From positions 7,150,501 through 7,214,500 of the forward strand of contig JAQFVV010000030.1 in NCBI GenBank assembly GCA_028023455.1: a stretch of 64,000 bases of DNA, in the 5' to 3' direction. Under the pieces are notes generated by a model. It made no database searches and had not been told where the DNA came from. It worked only from the letters and a program-made list of their open reading frames with translations. Positions 14,401 to 29,400 of this stretch are shown here, one piece after another; the first letter of the stretch is position 1; every line of letters starts with the position of its first letter. The translations under genes and the position numbers were made by a program. The DNA comes from Epiperipatus broadwayi (Eukaryota; Onychophora; Udeonychophora; Euonychophora; Peripatidae).

Positions 14401-17400
14401 TAGTGTCAGAATATAGTGTCCATGCCAAGCTTTTAATTACTTTAGATTTTGTTATATACAGAGACACTCAAAGTTAAATATACATATTATACGTAATCAA
14501 AATATTCTAGAATAAATATTAAAAAAATTCACTATGCGTATATAAAATAAAAATAAAATCTTCCCTTTCAGCATTTTATGCCATCTTGAGTAGCAATCAA
14601 GGTAGCGAAAAATGTCATAAGTTGGCTAATGCGAATATTTTATTTTTATTTTATATAAGCATATTGAATTTTTTAATATTTATTCTAGAATATTTTGATG
14701 ATTATATTTCGTTTGATATTATATATATGTGTGTGTGTAACCAATCAGATCTTTCAGACTTAGGACATTATTTTCTAAGCTTGTTACAAATCTTTAACTA
14801 CTACCCAGTATAAAATCTTCAAGAACAATCTCTCTCAGTATATATTATTCTTCACGTATAAAGTGTGATAAACAGAGTAGCTAAAATTCAAAAAATATTA
14901 ATTATAAAAAAACTATTTGCTAAGCGCTTTTGGTACCTTGTATCAGAATCATGGTGACATATTGTAACTGAACGGTTAATATTCCAGCGCATGCTCAGTG
15001 GAACACTAGTGTTAAGCTGATTGATAACGTTTTTAGACTTAGCAATAAATCAAGCCTCTTTCAACTTCCTCTTTCTATCGTTTGATTCACTGCACACAGT
15101 AATGATATTTTGAGGATAAAACTCATGCCCTCAACTACTTTCATGATTTGAAAAAAAAACCCAGAATTAACCTGTGAATCACATTTAGATTTTTTGTACT
15201 TACTACATTAGCCTTCCTATCACCGTAATAGATAGCATTACAACCAATTTCTTTGCAGACAATGGAATAAACCACTTCACACCTATTCATTTCTTTCATA
15301 TCATCCTTTGAATTATTTATAAGTTTACTGCAACAGCATGTTTATCAGTATAAAAAATCTAAAAGTGATTCACAAGTTAATTCTGTTTTCTCAAATCATG
15401 AAAGTAGTTGTAGACATGAGTTTTATCCTCAAAATAGCACTACTGGGTGCAATGAATCAAACGATAGAAAGAGGAAGTTGAAAGAGGCTTGGTTAACCGT
15501 TCAGTTCTAATATGCGCCATGAATCTGGTACACAGTAAGAAAGTGCTTGGCAAATAGTTTTTTTATGATTAATGTTTTTTGAATTTTAGCTATTCTGCTT
15601 ATCACACTTTATACGTGAAGAATAATTTTCATTATCTGACAAGACTTTTTGTATTATTTATTTATTTTTCTCAGTATATGTATATATTTTATCAGAAGAC
15701 TGTTTTTTCAGGTGAGCTAAAGACCTGAAATTCTTAAAAATTCACACCCAAATGATAATTAGACTTTATATTTATAATCCTAATTACAATCAATTTGATT
15801 TCACAGATTGACGTGTTTTTATCAATTTGGCAACTACATAAACAATATTTAATCTTCCAGTTATATGCATATCTCTTAAAAGGAAGAATTAATATTCACA
15901 CAGTAACTCCCAAATGGAATAGAAGTATGACAATTTTAAGAAATAAATGTGTAAATAAATTGACAGACCATCCTTTCACATTTGTGACAATCCTGAAGCT
16001 TGTTCGTTTCAAGTTACCATCGCCATAGAAACTAGGATTTCTGGTGAAATAAATTTATCTGGAAGATTTTTTTTTTTTGAGTGATAGTTCAAGATTTATA
16101 TAAAACTTTTAGGAGCTGCTTTCAAACTTAAGTTTTGTTTGCCTACTAATATTTATCAATCACATTTATCTATTTATTATATATACTTTGATATTGCTAT
16201 ATTTCTGATTTGTTGGGTTTCGTAATTATTTGGAAATGCAAATATTGAAAGTCTGATGAATTAAATACTATATAATGTATGTTAAAAATATTCAATTCGC
16301 AAAAACAAATTGACTATAATTAGACGTATAAACAAAAAGTCTGGTTATCGTTTTTTTGCTGATGTTCGGTTGGGATTTCTGACGAAATAAAAGTATAATA
16401 ATAGAGATTAAATCTGAATAATTAAACATCGAGCGATAATTAAAGATTTATAACGATCTTGAAAGAGTGTGAGACAAATCTAAAAGATTTGATTGATTAC
16501 AAATATTTATCTGGAGCATTTGTCCATTTTTGCTCACGCAAAATTATATATTTATAATTTAAGCTTTATTAGGAATATCGAAATGAAATATATTGTTAAA
16601 TTGAATAATGTACACATATATAGTAATATTTTATAATAATTATATTATTTAAGCTCACCTGGGCATATACGTACAAAGTTGGCTGTGCAGCAAAAATGTG
16701 TTCATCCAAATGTCTATATGTTTGTAATTTTCTACCAGAGTAAGTTTACCAATTTTTTAATTTAAATTATTAAAAATTATTGCTATCTTATTAACTACTT
16801 CAGCTTCAAGCAGCCATATTGAAATTTTTTAAAATACTGGCCTGATGCACAATTTTCACAATAACTTCAGTTTTAATTATGTTAGAGCAAAAACAATTAC
16901 ATTGCTAGAAACTAGAAAAATTAAGGAAAACAATAGCATAAAATAAATAGTCATAACTATATGAAAAATAAGGAAAAAAAGAAATTTTCACATCCGAAAT
17001 AATTATTATTTTATTGTTTGTTCATAATTTGGAAATTAACATTAACTAAAATTCAAAATACATCTTCAGTGATAATTTCTTTATATTCCTCACAAAATTC
17101 TTTCTAAACATGTATAACATGTCTTACCTGAGATACTCCACATTTTTACAATCTCCAAAAGAAATCAGGTATGACTTCTTCATTTTTATCTTGTACCCCA
17201 AATGTCAAAGGCATCTATAAAGAAAAAGATTCATCCTAATAGCAATCGGCTTCTTATCCATCTAAAACTAGAAATTGTAGGCTACTGTCTATATCACTGA
17301 TAAAATGAGTTTCATCTCTTCATTTTATATTTTTTTGTGTACATCAGTGATATTTACATTCGTTATGGACACCAGTGATGTTTATATTCTTTATGCATAG

Positions 17401-20400
17401 AAGTGATGCTAACTTGTTATATTTATTGTACCACATAGATATAATTTATTTGCATACAGTTCATTTGTTAGCTATAGACTTGAAAATAATGTTATGAAAC
17501 ATATAGCAAAAACAAAGCATGAAATGAATAAACTAAAACATAAACAAGAATTAAAATTTGATTATATGTTTGTGTATGCAATGTTTGTATACATTTGATT
17601 ACTAATTTTATAACTCAGTACATGTAAACCATATTATATAAACATAATTAATGATTTTCAAAAAGTGTAGGTAGAACGTTAGAAAATTATGATAGATATG
17701 AATTCTATATGAGCATAAATAAATAAATATATAACTAGAAACATAGACTAAGTTTTTGATAGATATGAATTCTATATGAGCATATATAACTACACATTAA
17801 CACACACTAATTACAAACTAAAATTATTAAAAAAAAATTTTTTTTCAAAAAATTAAAAAAAAATTAAAAATTTTACTTACGAGAAAATTACGTTGATGCT
17901 CTATTGTAGGCCTTGTTTGTGAATAACACCGGAGAAATTTTCACTTGCAGCCCATAAATCATTTTCCCAAATTAACACACACTAATTACAAACTAAAATT
18001 AATAATAAAAAATATTTTTTCAAAAAATTAAAAAATTTTACTGATGAGAAAATTACATTGAATTTCTATTGTAGGCCTTGTTAGTGAATAACACCAGAGA
18101 AATTTTCACTTGCAGCCCATAAATCATTTTTGTCTTTTATTGCTTCATAATAAGTACAAAAATTATCAAAAAAAAAAACAAAAAAATTAGGTAAAGGTTT
18201 ACTATAGCGGCTTCAAAGAAGCTGCTATATATGTTGGCCCTCTATTGTTTAAAATTTAAACTAAATTGTTTGAAAATCTTACATATATGCTACTATATTA
18301 CAAATAAATTAAAATTTAATCAAATGTAAAAGATAATAAAAAAAACATTAACCTTTTTAAAGAATTTGAATGTTGGATTAATTACATGACATTAATTAAA
18401 AGAATTACTTTTAATTTCTTTGAAAGTTAAGAATTTAAACTGTCTACAACTTAAGAATTTAAAATAAAAAAGTATATGCTACTATATTACAATTACATTA
18501 AAATTTAATCAATGTAAATTATGTATATACTACAATATTACAATTACATGAAAATTTATTCAAATGTAAAAGATAATAAAAAAACATTTACCCTTTTAAA
18601 CATAATTATGTCCTATACACTAGGAGGGAGAAAAAAAGCAGTATTGCTGTATCTACTCTGGAGGACAAATTCATGCAGGTACTATGAAAACAAAGCTCTG
18701 CTAGTGCCAGATTGGAATTTCAGCTTATGCTTTGCTCTCATCCACATGTTTTTAATATTCTGGGTGTGTATGTCTTGGTCTTCGGGATGCATGAAGTTGT
18801 CCAGATGGACGACAACCTAATGCAAATACACACCATTGTTGAGACTGCTGATGTTATTGTATGCGGCCCAGCCATCTGAAATAATGTGCGTACCTGGTAA
18901 AATGAACCGCTGTATCAGGCCCTCCAGTGTATCAGCCATCCTGTCTGCAACTTCTGTCAAGAAGCACATTCTTGATGCTCTCTCTATACTGCCAATGACC
19001 TCTCCATATACAGAGGGTGCCTTTTTTTTGCAACATGTGCTATAAATGTAGATAGTTTAAATTCTTAAGTTGTAGACAGTTTAAATTCTTAACTTTCAAA
19101 GAAATTAAAAGTAATTCTTTTAATTAATGTCATGTAATTAATCCAACATTCAAATTCTTTAAAAAGGTTCATATTTTTTTTTATTATCTTTTACATTTGA
19201 TTAAATTTTAATTTATTTGTAATATAGTAGCATATACATAAGATTTTCAAACAATTTAGTTTAAATTTTAAACAATAGAGGGCCAACATATATAGCGGCT
19301 TCTTTGAAGCTGCTATAGTAAACCTTTACCAAAAATTAAATACTGTGGTCAATTAAAACTGTTACCAAAAATCCAAATTTCAGCCGATTTTTTTGAGGTG
19401 AAGATCGTTTGAAAGCTAAGACATTGAGCTATAAAATGAGCATGTTTTGATTGACGTCATGCATATACTTTTTCAAGCTTTTAAATCTAAATACTTACAA
19501 CTGGCTTAGATATATAGAAAGAAAAGTTGAGAGAAGGGTGGCTACCCTTTCTCATGAAATCTTTGTTATGTGTTTGGGTTTGATTCTTGTTTAGACGTCT
19601 ATCATGACATTGATTGACTGTCAGATAGGTGTTTTAACAAGTGCAGTGAGATTTGGCAGTATCTCAATTTATTTAAAAACATTTTGTAAGCCAGCGTAAA
19701 TTTGTATAAATTTTAGTATAATAATGGAGGAAAAATCATTTCATTGAATCTTATTTCTGAATACCAATAATGATGAACTTAACTGTATTCTCTGAATAAA
19801 TTATCTAAGTTATGGGCTTACTATATAGAATAAAGTTTAGTTATCTATTTTCATGGTTAGATTTAAAATATTCCAATTGAAGAAATAATACCATTTTAAT
19901 ATCTTGGGATAAATTACCTATGTATAGTGAGATAAATATGATGTTACTGACATTATTACAAATTAAAATAGCATGTTCTTCTTTTATAATGATAATTGAA
20001 TTAGTATATATATATAAAAACTTTACTTTGAATATTTAAAAAATAAATGTTCCTCAACATTGAGAGTTATTTAAAATTATAAACATCAGAGCAACTAAGA
20101 ATAGGTGGATTCATTCTATTCTTGATTTCTTTGTTCAATATTTAGAATGCTTTTAATTCATAGCCTGGGGAAAAGTGCTTTACACCCTTTGTTTACAAAG
20201 ACATTCAGCTATGTTTAATTTAAAAAGTTTACATATTAAATCTTGTTTAATTATTACATTCAAGGTGTTAGAATTGAGATGGTGTCTCCAGCCCTGTATT
20301 ATAAATTATGTGTTTAATAACTATTGCAAAATTTTAAATAATATTTTAAACTTAAGAATGCTGCTAAATAAATTGTTGAAAAGAAATGTTCAAATTAAAC

Positions 20401-23400
20401 GAAGTTAAAATAAACATACTCATGTATATATTATTAATTGAATAGACCTTATAAATTACCTTATATAGAAATGAATTCCTAAGACACTAATTAATTGTAT
20501 AGACATAAAACCTTACCATATATGGAAATAAATTTCTAAGAGAAATTTCATTGTATGAGAACAAAGGAGAACTAAAAATACTCCAGAAAAAGATAAGGAA
20601 ACAAAAGAAGAGAGAAGTTATAAATTGATAGGAAAAAAGGACTGAGCACTCTTTCCATGATTGCTGCTACTGTCATTATTCCATGAGTTGTGGAGCAGCA
20701 CATCATCATTGGAGGACTTCACTCTGAGGATATTGGCTCTTGTAGGTCACTAAGTCGATTAGTACTTTTAACAGACTGTCTCGATCTTATTATTATGCTG
20801 AATGCCTCAAGAGGCTCTTAGAGGGCTGTGTTATAAAGACAATAGAAGGTAGTGAAAGTAAAGTGAACAATAGCTTACCTAAACTGCGTAAACATTATTT
20901 GCTATTTAGTAATTAACCTGTGAATTAGGCTCACTCAAATGCATACTTTATATTTATTAAAGAGCTGTATAGTAATTCTTTTTCGTAATTATTAATGAAT
21001 TGTTATTGCTAAATATATTTGTTTGCTGGTCACCCAATCATAGTTGGGGACTTAAAAACTATTAAGTGACATATTCCATATGGTTGATAAAATTAATCTC
21101 ACTCTGAATTACCAACAATGTTGACAAAGGTATGCTTATAAACATCAGAACTCCAAGAATAGGTGGATTCATTCTATTCTTGATTCCTCTGTTCAACATT
21201 TAGAGTGCTTTTAAGTCACAATCTGAGGAAAGGTGATTTACTCCCTTCGTTTAAAATTCTACTATAAATTTGTTAATCACTTCTGATGTCTTTTAGATTT
21301 AAATATATAACAGATTAATGTTAATTAATTCTATATATTTAACTAGACAATTTATTAATAATATCAAATAAATACTAATTTGTAGATAAGTTTACCTATA
21401 ACATGACCACTATTCTCAATATTATATAACAATATTATGTATAACGAAATGAAACAGTTGTTACCCTGCATAATATATTACTTAACCAATTACTATTTGC
21501 ACTACATCAAAAAATGTGCTACGGTCATATTAATTATGGCTGTCATTCTCATAACAACAAGATATCTGTAGCTCAATATGTAATTGATAAAATTAATATT
21601 TGTATAAATGAGTGTTAACATCTCATTGTTATATATAATTTTCTGATTAGTATAAAATTGCAATTCATTTTTCTATTGTATTTTTTAAAATCTTTTTTTT
21701 TATTATAGAAAATGTAATACTATGCAGTTTTCTTAGCAGATAACTTATTATGTATATACAATGTTGTGAAGCAAGCTTGTTTTAAGGTTTTTGATTAAAT
21801 ATTTATCATATTTATAAAGAAAAAAAACGTGGATCGAATGACTTACTACTTATTCAATGAAACTTACAAACATTCAAAAGCAGGCCAAAAGCTTATTTTT
21901 AATTATGAATCAAACATTTCCAACCTATAAACTTCTAGAATATATTTGATAACTAGTAAGCCTTATTATTAAAATATTTTAAAATATATTTATAAAAATA
22001 AATAATATATGTATATATGTATTTATAGAGGTGGTATTACTCCATGCAAATTTAAGCCATTTAAAAAGGGAAATCCATGCGATGCTTGCAAAAGTAATTG
22101 TTCTGAGGGATTATGCAGTAAGTACTTCTATTTTTCTAAATATTATTACTAATCTATTTTATTAAATTATATAAATGTACATGATGGGTCAGAGTGACTT
22201 GTGGTCAACATGGTAGGACAAGAATGTTGGTTCTAAGGTGGGTTTTGAGCATTCCATCATCAGATTTTCAATGAAATGGATGGATGAAGAGTTGAAGGAT
22301 GGAGTGGTTTGAAGCCTGTCCATTAAAATATGAAGATTGGATATCTTAATATAAGCTGAACTTTGATTGTATATATGTGTGGAGATCATAATCTAGACTA
22401 ACTGATGAGTGCTGGTTTAGCACGAAATACATTTATTGGTGATTTTATCTTTTCGACATGTGTGTGATAAAGTGTATCAGCGGTATGATATAGCATGGAT
22501 GGTTGAGGGAAATGTGAACGTCTGAGTTCAAACCCCCTATATATAAATAATACATGTAAAATAGTTGCATTTCAAATTAGTTATTAAAAGCAAACATATT
22601 TCAAATAAAAGTAATTTGATTAATGAATGGTAATGAATCTCGATTGAGAATATATATATATATTGCGGTCTTTCCTATCTAGAGACAAGTTTTAAAAATG
22701 TTAAAATAGTGTATAGTCTCGCATAGGGAAGGTAGATGGGATTCCAGTAGTAGTGATGAAATCCAAACAATATGCTCACTTTTAGATATTTTGACTTTTT
22801 GAGAAAGGAAAATATGTATATAAAATAATAACAAGATCTTATAATTGTATTAAAGAGAAAATAAAACATACTGAAATTTGCTTATTATAAGAGAAACAAA
22901 TTGTAATTGTTAAAATTAAAAGTTAAACAAAAGGTCCCTAAGTTATTAAAATTAATATTAAACAAAGGCTGAAAGTGAAGCCAAATTAGTAAAAAAAAAA
23001 ACCCCCACAAACATATTTTCTTTCTTTGTCCTTTTCTCTCTATTTCTTGTTTTAAATTTTAAAAAAATGTTATTGATAAAGAAACATGTTATAGAAAGAT
23101 TTTAGAAGATAGATAGTTTGACGTGTTAGGCAGCATATTTTTGAAAACTATTTTGAAGTTGCTGTAATGATTAGCTATAAACTGGCTAAGATAATTGATT
23201 TTTAATAAAATATTTTGCTAGCAGAGTGAATCAGGGGCTTGATTGGTATACCATAAAAAGGAAAGCTTCACCATTAAACAATATATAGGTGATTACATTC
23301 AATAACAGTAATACTCAAACAGTAAGCTATATTTGCTAATGTAGAAGAATATTTTAGTATGACCGTGTATAATAATGGGATATGCTTCATCATCACAATT

Positions 23401-26400
23401 GGCAAACTTTCTCCCCGGTGTTCATCTCTGCTCTAGTATGGAGCTTCATATAAGAAAGTTGCAAAATCCAGGTTTAACCTTAAAAAAAGAAATGCCCATA
23501 GTCATGTTTTCTTGTCCAGAGATTGGAATAATAATATATGATTTCCTTCAAAATTCTACTGATTAATAATGAACAGATATTGATGATGACCATCCTAATT
23601 TACAATAAGTAGATTTAATAATTTGTGACTAGCCTAAAATAACAAGTGTAACGATATATAAATATGTCGTTACATTAATTTAAAATAAAAAACTTTTAAG
23701 TTCGCATATAAAAATAAGAGTATTAAAAATAAAAGTAAAAAAAAACAAAAAAACTAAACGCTAAAATTAAAAACGTTTGTTATACGTATATATATTCGCA
23801 CAGATGCTAAACTTTAAAAATATTTTTTTTTTAATAAATAAAAAAAGGTATTTGAATGTATTTTTTATAAAAAAAAGATTTATAAAAGTATTTTAATAAA
23901 AAAATAACGTAAGTTAAAATAAAAACAGGTATTAATTAATTCCTGTAATCTATAAATGGAAATGATTGTTTATTAATTATCTAAAAGCTGTTTAATTAAA
24001 AAGTCAGATGGAAAGTTAGATAAGAGACGAAAGGGATTTTAGCTTGACCAATGGAAGCCAAATAAAGGCCCGGACCATAACGAAAAAAACAGAACAGTGA
24101 CGTTTTTGTTCATGGAATCCATAGGAGGACTATAAAAAGAAAAAAATATTGAGTTCCAGTCAGAGAGAGTTTTTCCAACTTGATTTGATGACAACGGTAA
24201 GACGCACTTGCCGTTCTCTCTCATTTTTTTTTGTTTGTTTTAAAAAAAAATAAAATGAAAAGACTGTGATACCAGAATAGAACCAGCTAATGCTACCTCC
24301 AGAACATTTTCTTCCAATGGAGACGCCGTGGGAATTGCCAACGGGAACATGGACTATATGAAATGAACAATTATTAAAATTAATTAAGAACTTTCGTCAA
24401 GTTTTATAAATTGATAAACAAGCCAACTTAAAAGTTAAAATGGACTCTTATCTGACTGTTGTAAGTTTTTAAAATCAAATTAATAATGTTTAAGTTTATA
24501 TGTTTTCCGATTGATAAACATCTTTTCCATTTTTTTTTTTTCTTATTGTAAAGATTATTTAAATGTATGAAATTTAAGTTGTTTATAGACGCTTGCATGG
24601 ATTCGTTTGCGGTTAATTATATTTTGGTTTTCATATTTGATCAAAATATATAGACATTCGATAAATAATGATACCTTACAGTGAGTGTCTAAAATGTATT
24701 TATTCGGATGTCTTTTAAGTTATTGGTGACAACACAAGTATCTTATGGTGAATACTATTGGGTTACTTATACGTCTTCCGATCTCGATTGTCGGTATCAA
24801 TAATTTTGTATTTTGATCGTTTATGTTTATTTTGAAATGTTTTTGACCGTGGAATCTATGTAATCGATCTATACCCAACATTTTTAAACAAATCTGTGCG
24901 AACGTATTTAAATGTTAAAATTAAGTCGGCATGAATGGCTATATAGTTTTGTAAAGTTATATTAAGGGAGGGTAATCTTAGGTTATTCATTTCGTAGTTG
25001 AATTGGTTCAATGGATTGGATATATTTGTGTAATTAGTAGATGTAGTATGAGGTCCGCTACGGGCAGGATTATAGATATACGCCACACACCCTCTGTTTG
25101 CCTATGGATGGGTTTGTAAGTCGGCAGAAGACCGCAGTCCATTCCTATGGAGTTTTTTGTTTATTGATCTACTTGCCAACAGATGTCACATTCCTGTTGG
25201 TGGAGAGTCAATCTCTTCTCTATTTCTACTTATTGTTCAGATGTACATTCCGGACAATATAGTATTTTGTGTTGTCGTATCATGCTACATTGAATACATG
25301 AATGTATCAGATGGATTGGCGCCAGTTGATTGCGAAATTTGTTGCCTAAGGTTAAATCAGGGAAGAATATTTTTCCTTTCAAATGCAGACCTATGTAGTC
25401 CATTCATACTCGACCCTCTAAATAAATAGTAAACTCATTATTTGCAATCTACTTAAATTTAGAATTAAAGCTCAATATAAAATTATAAACGTTAAATTTA
25501 TTCCTCAAAATTTAAATATTATTTTATATGTGCGTAAATAAATATTTTTATGTGTTAATTTCTGGCAGTGGCTTTTATTCTTTTATATTTAAGATATAAA
25601 ATTTATATTTTATTATCTCTGCTACTCCAATGAGCTAGTGACTTGGGCTAACGATCGGAATATTTAAATAAAGTGGAATCTTAACAGCGCGTATCTGCCT
25701 ACTCTATAAATTTTTCTAGGCTCAAATGCTTAGATGGCGCCCTTGTAGAGCAGATATTGTGTTTGCGCTTAGATTCGATCTTCACTTTCATTCCGATTGG
25801 TACAAACTCAAAAGGACAAAACTTTTTTTTACAAGACAAAACAGTAATTACACACAAATATAATGATTAAAAAAAAAATGTTGACTGTTGATTCCTTATT
25901 ACCAGCTAAATTTCTGCCCCCTCCCTTCCAAGTTTCATTTCTCCTACCTTTAAGTATTATTTAGGCAAGTTAAATGATTAAATTTTAAACAAGACTTTTT
26001 TTAAAAAAAAATTATGATTTATATTTATTAATTACGTTTTATTTATTACTTTTTTATTCCTCGTATTTCTCTTTACATATGCGCAATTTTTCTTACTGGC
26101 AGTATCTTTTTACACAAAATTTAAACTATAACTTTACGTTAATGCAAAACATATATCTATATAATTTTCAGAAAAAAATTACGGGCATGATTCACTTTTA
26201 AAATTCTCAGGGCACTCGTGTTTATTAAAGATCGGCCCAAGTTGGGTAGCCAGTTTGTACCAATCGGAATGAAAGTGAAGATCGAATCTAAGCGCAAACA
26301 CAATATCTGCTCTACAAGGGCGCCATCTAGGCATTTGAGCCTAGAAAAATTTATAGAGTAGGCAGATACGCGCTGTTAAGATTCCACTTTATTTAAATAT

Positions 26401-29400
26401 TCCGATCGTTAGCCCAAGTCACTAGCTCATTGGAGTAGCAGAGATAATAAAATATAAATTTTATATCTTAAATATAAAAGAATAAAAGCCACTGCCAGAA
26501 ATTAACACATAAAAATATTTATTTACGCACATATAAAATAATATTTAAATTTTGAGGAATAAATTTAACGTTTATAATTTTATATTGAGCTTTAATTCTA
26601 AATTTAAGTAGATTGCAAATAATGAGTTTACTATTTATTTAGAGGGTCGAGTATGAATGGACTACATAGGTCTGCATTTGAAAGGAAAATATTCTTCCCT
26701 GATTTAACCTTAGGCAACAAATTTCGCAATCAACTGGCACCAATCCATCTGATACATTCATGTATTCAATGTAGCATGATACGACAACACAAAATACTAT
26801 ATTGTCAGGAATGTACATCTGAACAATAAGTAGAAATAGAGAAGAGATTGACTCTCCACCAACAGGAATGTGACATCTGTTGGCAAGTAGATCAATAAAC
26901 AAAAAACTCCATAGGAATCGACTGCGGTCTTCTGCCGACTTACAAACCCATCCATAGGCAAACAGAGGGTGTGTGGCGTATATCTATAATCCTGCCCGTA
27001 GCAGACCTCATACTACATCTACTAATTACACAAATATATCCAATCCATTGAACCAATTCAACTACAAAATGAATAACCTAAGATTACCCTCCCTTAATAT
27101 AACTTTACAAACTATATAGCCATTCACGCCCGACTTAATTTTAATATTTAAATACGTTCGCACAGATTTGTTTAAAAGTGTTGGGTATAGATCGATTACA
27201 TAGATTCCACGGTCAAAAACATTTCAAAATAAACATAAACAATCAAAATACAAAATTATTGATACCGACAATCGCAGAGGGAAACTTATAAGTAACCCAA
27301 TAGTATTCACCATAAGATACTTGCTTTGTCACCAATAACTTAAAAGACATCCGAATAAATACATTTTAGACACTCACCGTAAGGTATCATTATTTATCGA
27401 ATGTCTATATATTTTGATCAAATATGAAAACCAAAATATAATTAACCGCAAACGAATCCATGCAAGCGTCTATAAACAACTTAAATTTCATACATTTAAA
27501 TAATCTTTACAATAAGGAAAAAAAAAATGGAAAAGATGTTTATCAATCGGAAAACATATAAACTTAAACATTATTAATTTGATTTTAAAAACTTACAACA
27601 GTCAGATAAGAGTCCGTTTTAACTTTTAAGTTGGCTTGTTTATCAATTTATAAAACTTGACGAAAGTTCTTAATTGATTTTAATAATTGTTCATTTCATA
27701 TAGTCCATGTTCCCATTGGCAATTCCCACGGCGTCTCCATTGGAAGAAAATGTTCTGGAGGTAGCATTAGCTGGTTCTATTCTGGTATCACAGTCTTTTC
27801 ATTTTATTTTTTTTTAAAACAAACAAAAAAAATGAGAGAGAACGGCAAGTGCGTCTTACCGTTGTCATCAAATCAAGTTGGAAAAACTCTCTCTGACTGG
27901 AACTCAATATTTTTTTCTTTTTATAGTCCTCCTATGGATTCCATGAACAAAAACGTCACTGTTCTGTTTTTTCGTTATGGTCCGGGCCTTTATTTGGCTT
28001 CCATTGGTCAAACTAAAATCCCTTTCTTCTCTTATCTAACTTTCCATCTGACTTTTTAATTAAACAGCTTTTAGATAATTAATAAACAATTATTTCCATT
28101 TATAGATTACAGGAATTAATTAATACCTGTTTTTATTTTAACTTACGTTATTTTTTTATTAAAATACTTTTATAAATCTTTTTTTTTATAAAAAATACAT
28201 TCAAATACCTTTTTTTATTTATTAAAAAAAAATATTTTTAAAGTTTAGCATCTGTGCGAATATATATACTGTACCGAGACAAAGTCGGTACAGGTATATA
28301 CGCACACACACGAGCAATGTAAACACTCTATATTTTTTCTTCTTTCACTTTCAACTTATGAAAAAGGAAAATAATAATAATAAATGTAGTTTTCTTTCAA
28401 TGTGTTATAAAATACACTGTAAAATAAAATGTTAATATTTCTGATTAAATAGTTTAAGGCTTTCATATAATCTACTATAATAATATTCTCTAAAAAAAAA
28501 TAAATAATAAAATATAAAATATTACTAATATGCCATTTTAAATCTCAATAAGTGATTTCTACTTGTATATGCCGCGGGGGTAATTAAAAGGGGTTTATTT
28601 TAAATTATAACTGTAGTGAAAGTTAAAAGCTTATAGAAGTGATTTTGAGACAGATTAAATGCTCGACTTTTAAACTAATGTAATTTAAATTGTTCTCTTA
28701 AAGCACGCACACATGTATGCATAAAAGGTGTGAATAAGTATGAATTTTTCTAACTGAGATCGCAATGTGAGATTGCATAAACCTAAGATTGCCTCAAGCA
28801 TATGGATTGAGTGGACATTACGTAGGACACGGACCCCAACGACAACTCAAAGAATATTGAACTCTGGGTGGAGATTCGATCCTCAGATAATGACCAACCC
28901 ATATAAATAGGAATCTAAAGAAAAAGAAAAAAAAAAAAAAAGAATGCTTGTATTTATGCTTATGCTTATAGTTTTTTCCTAGATTCCTCCGGAAGCTACA
29001 ACTAGAACTTTTCTTTTTTTGTTATCCGGTTTATCCAATATGATCACTGTGAAATTAATATTTAGAGCGTCGATCGTCATGATGGGCTAGGAAACCCTTC
29101 AGTGATTGATCGACGCTCCGCCGCCAGAACATCTCCACAGCTATGAATGATCAACAACAATACCGTCCGAACATAGTGCTCCAATCAGTCTAAAGACGTT
29201 CCGTTTAATATACAAGAATTGTCCAAACATACTACGCTGAACTTATGTGAAAGGAATAACCATGTATTATGGAAACATCATCTATCAGGTTCGAACCCTC
29301 ACCAAATTAGAAGCAGCAGAAGACTAAGCAAAATCCTAGGTAAACATTTTTTTTTATAATGCTTCCATTCATTCTTTACGTAAACTTAAAAGGCAATCTC

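Noticed and set aside
14586-14813. Hydrophobic 75-codon reading as a membrane peptide
   Set aside because: AT-rich DNA gives Ile/Phe/Leu/Tyr-rich chance ORFs of this size throughout the window; no supporting features.
25157-25429. 90-codon open frame in the palindrome arm, mirrored at 26639-26902
   Set aside because: No recognised family, and the mirrored copy differs in length because of an indel. Better explained as chance in LTR-like DNA.
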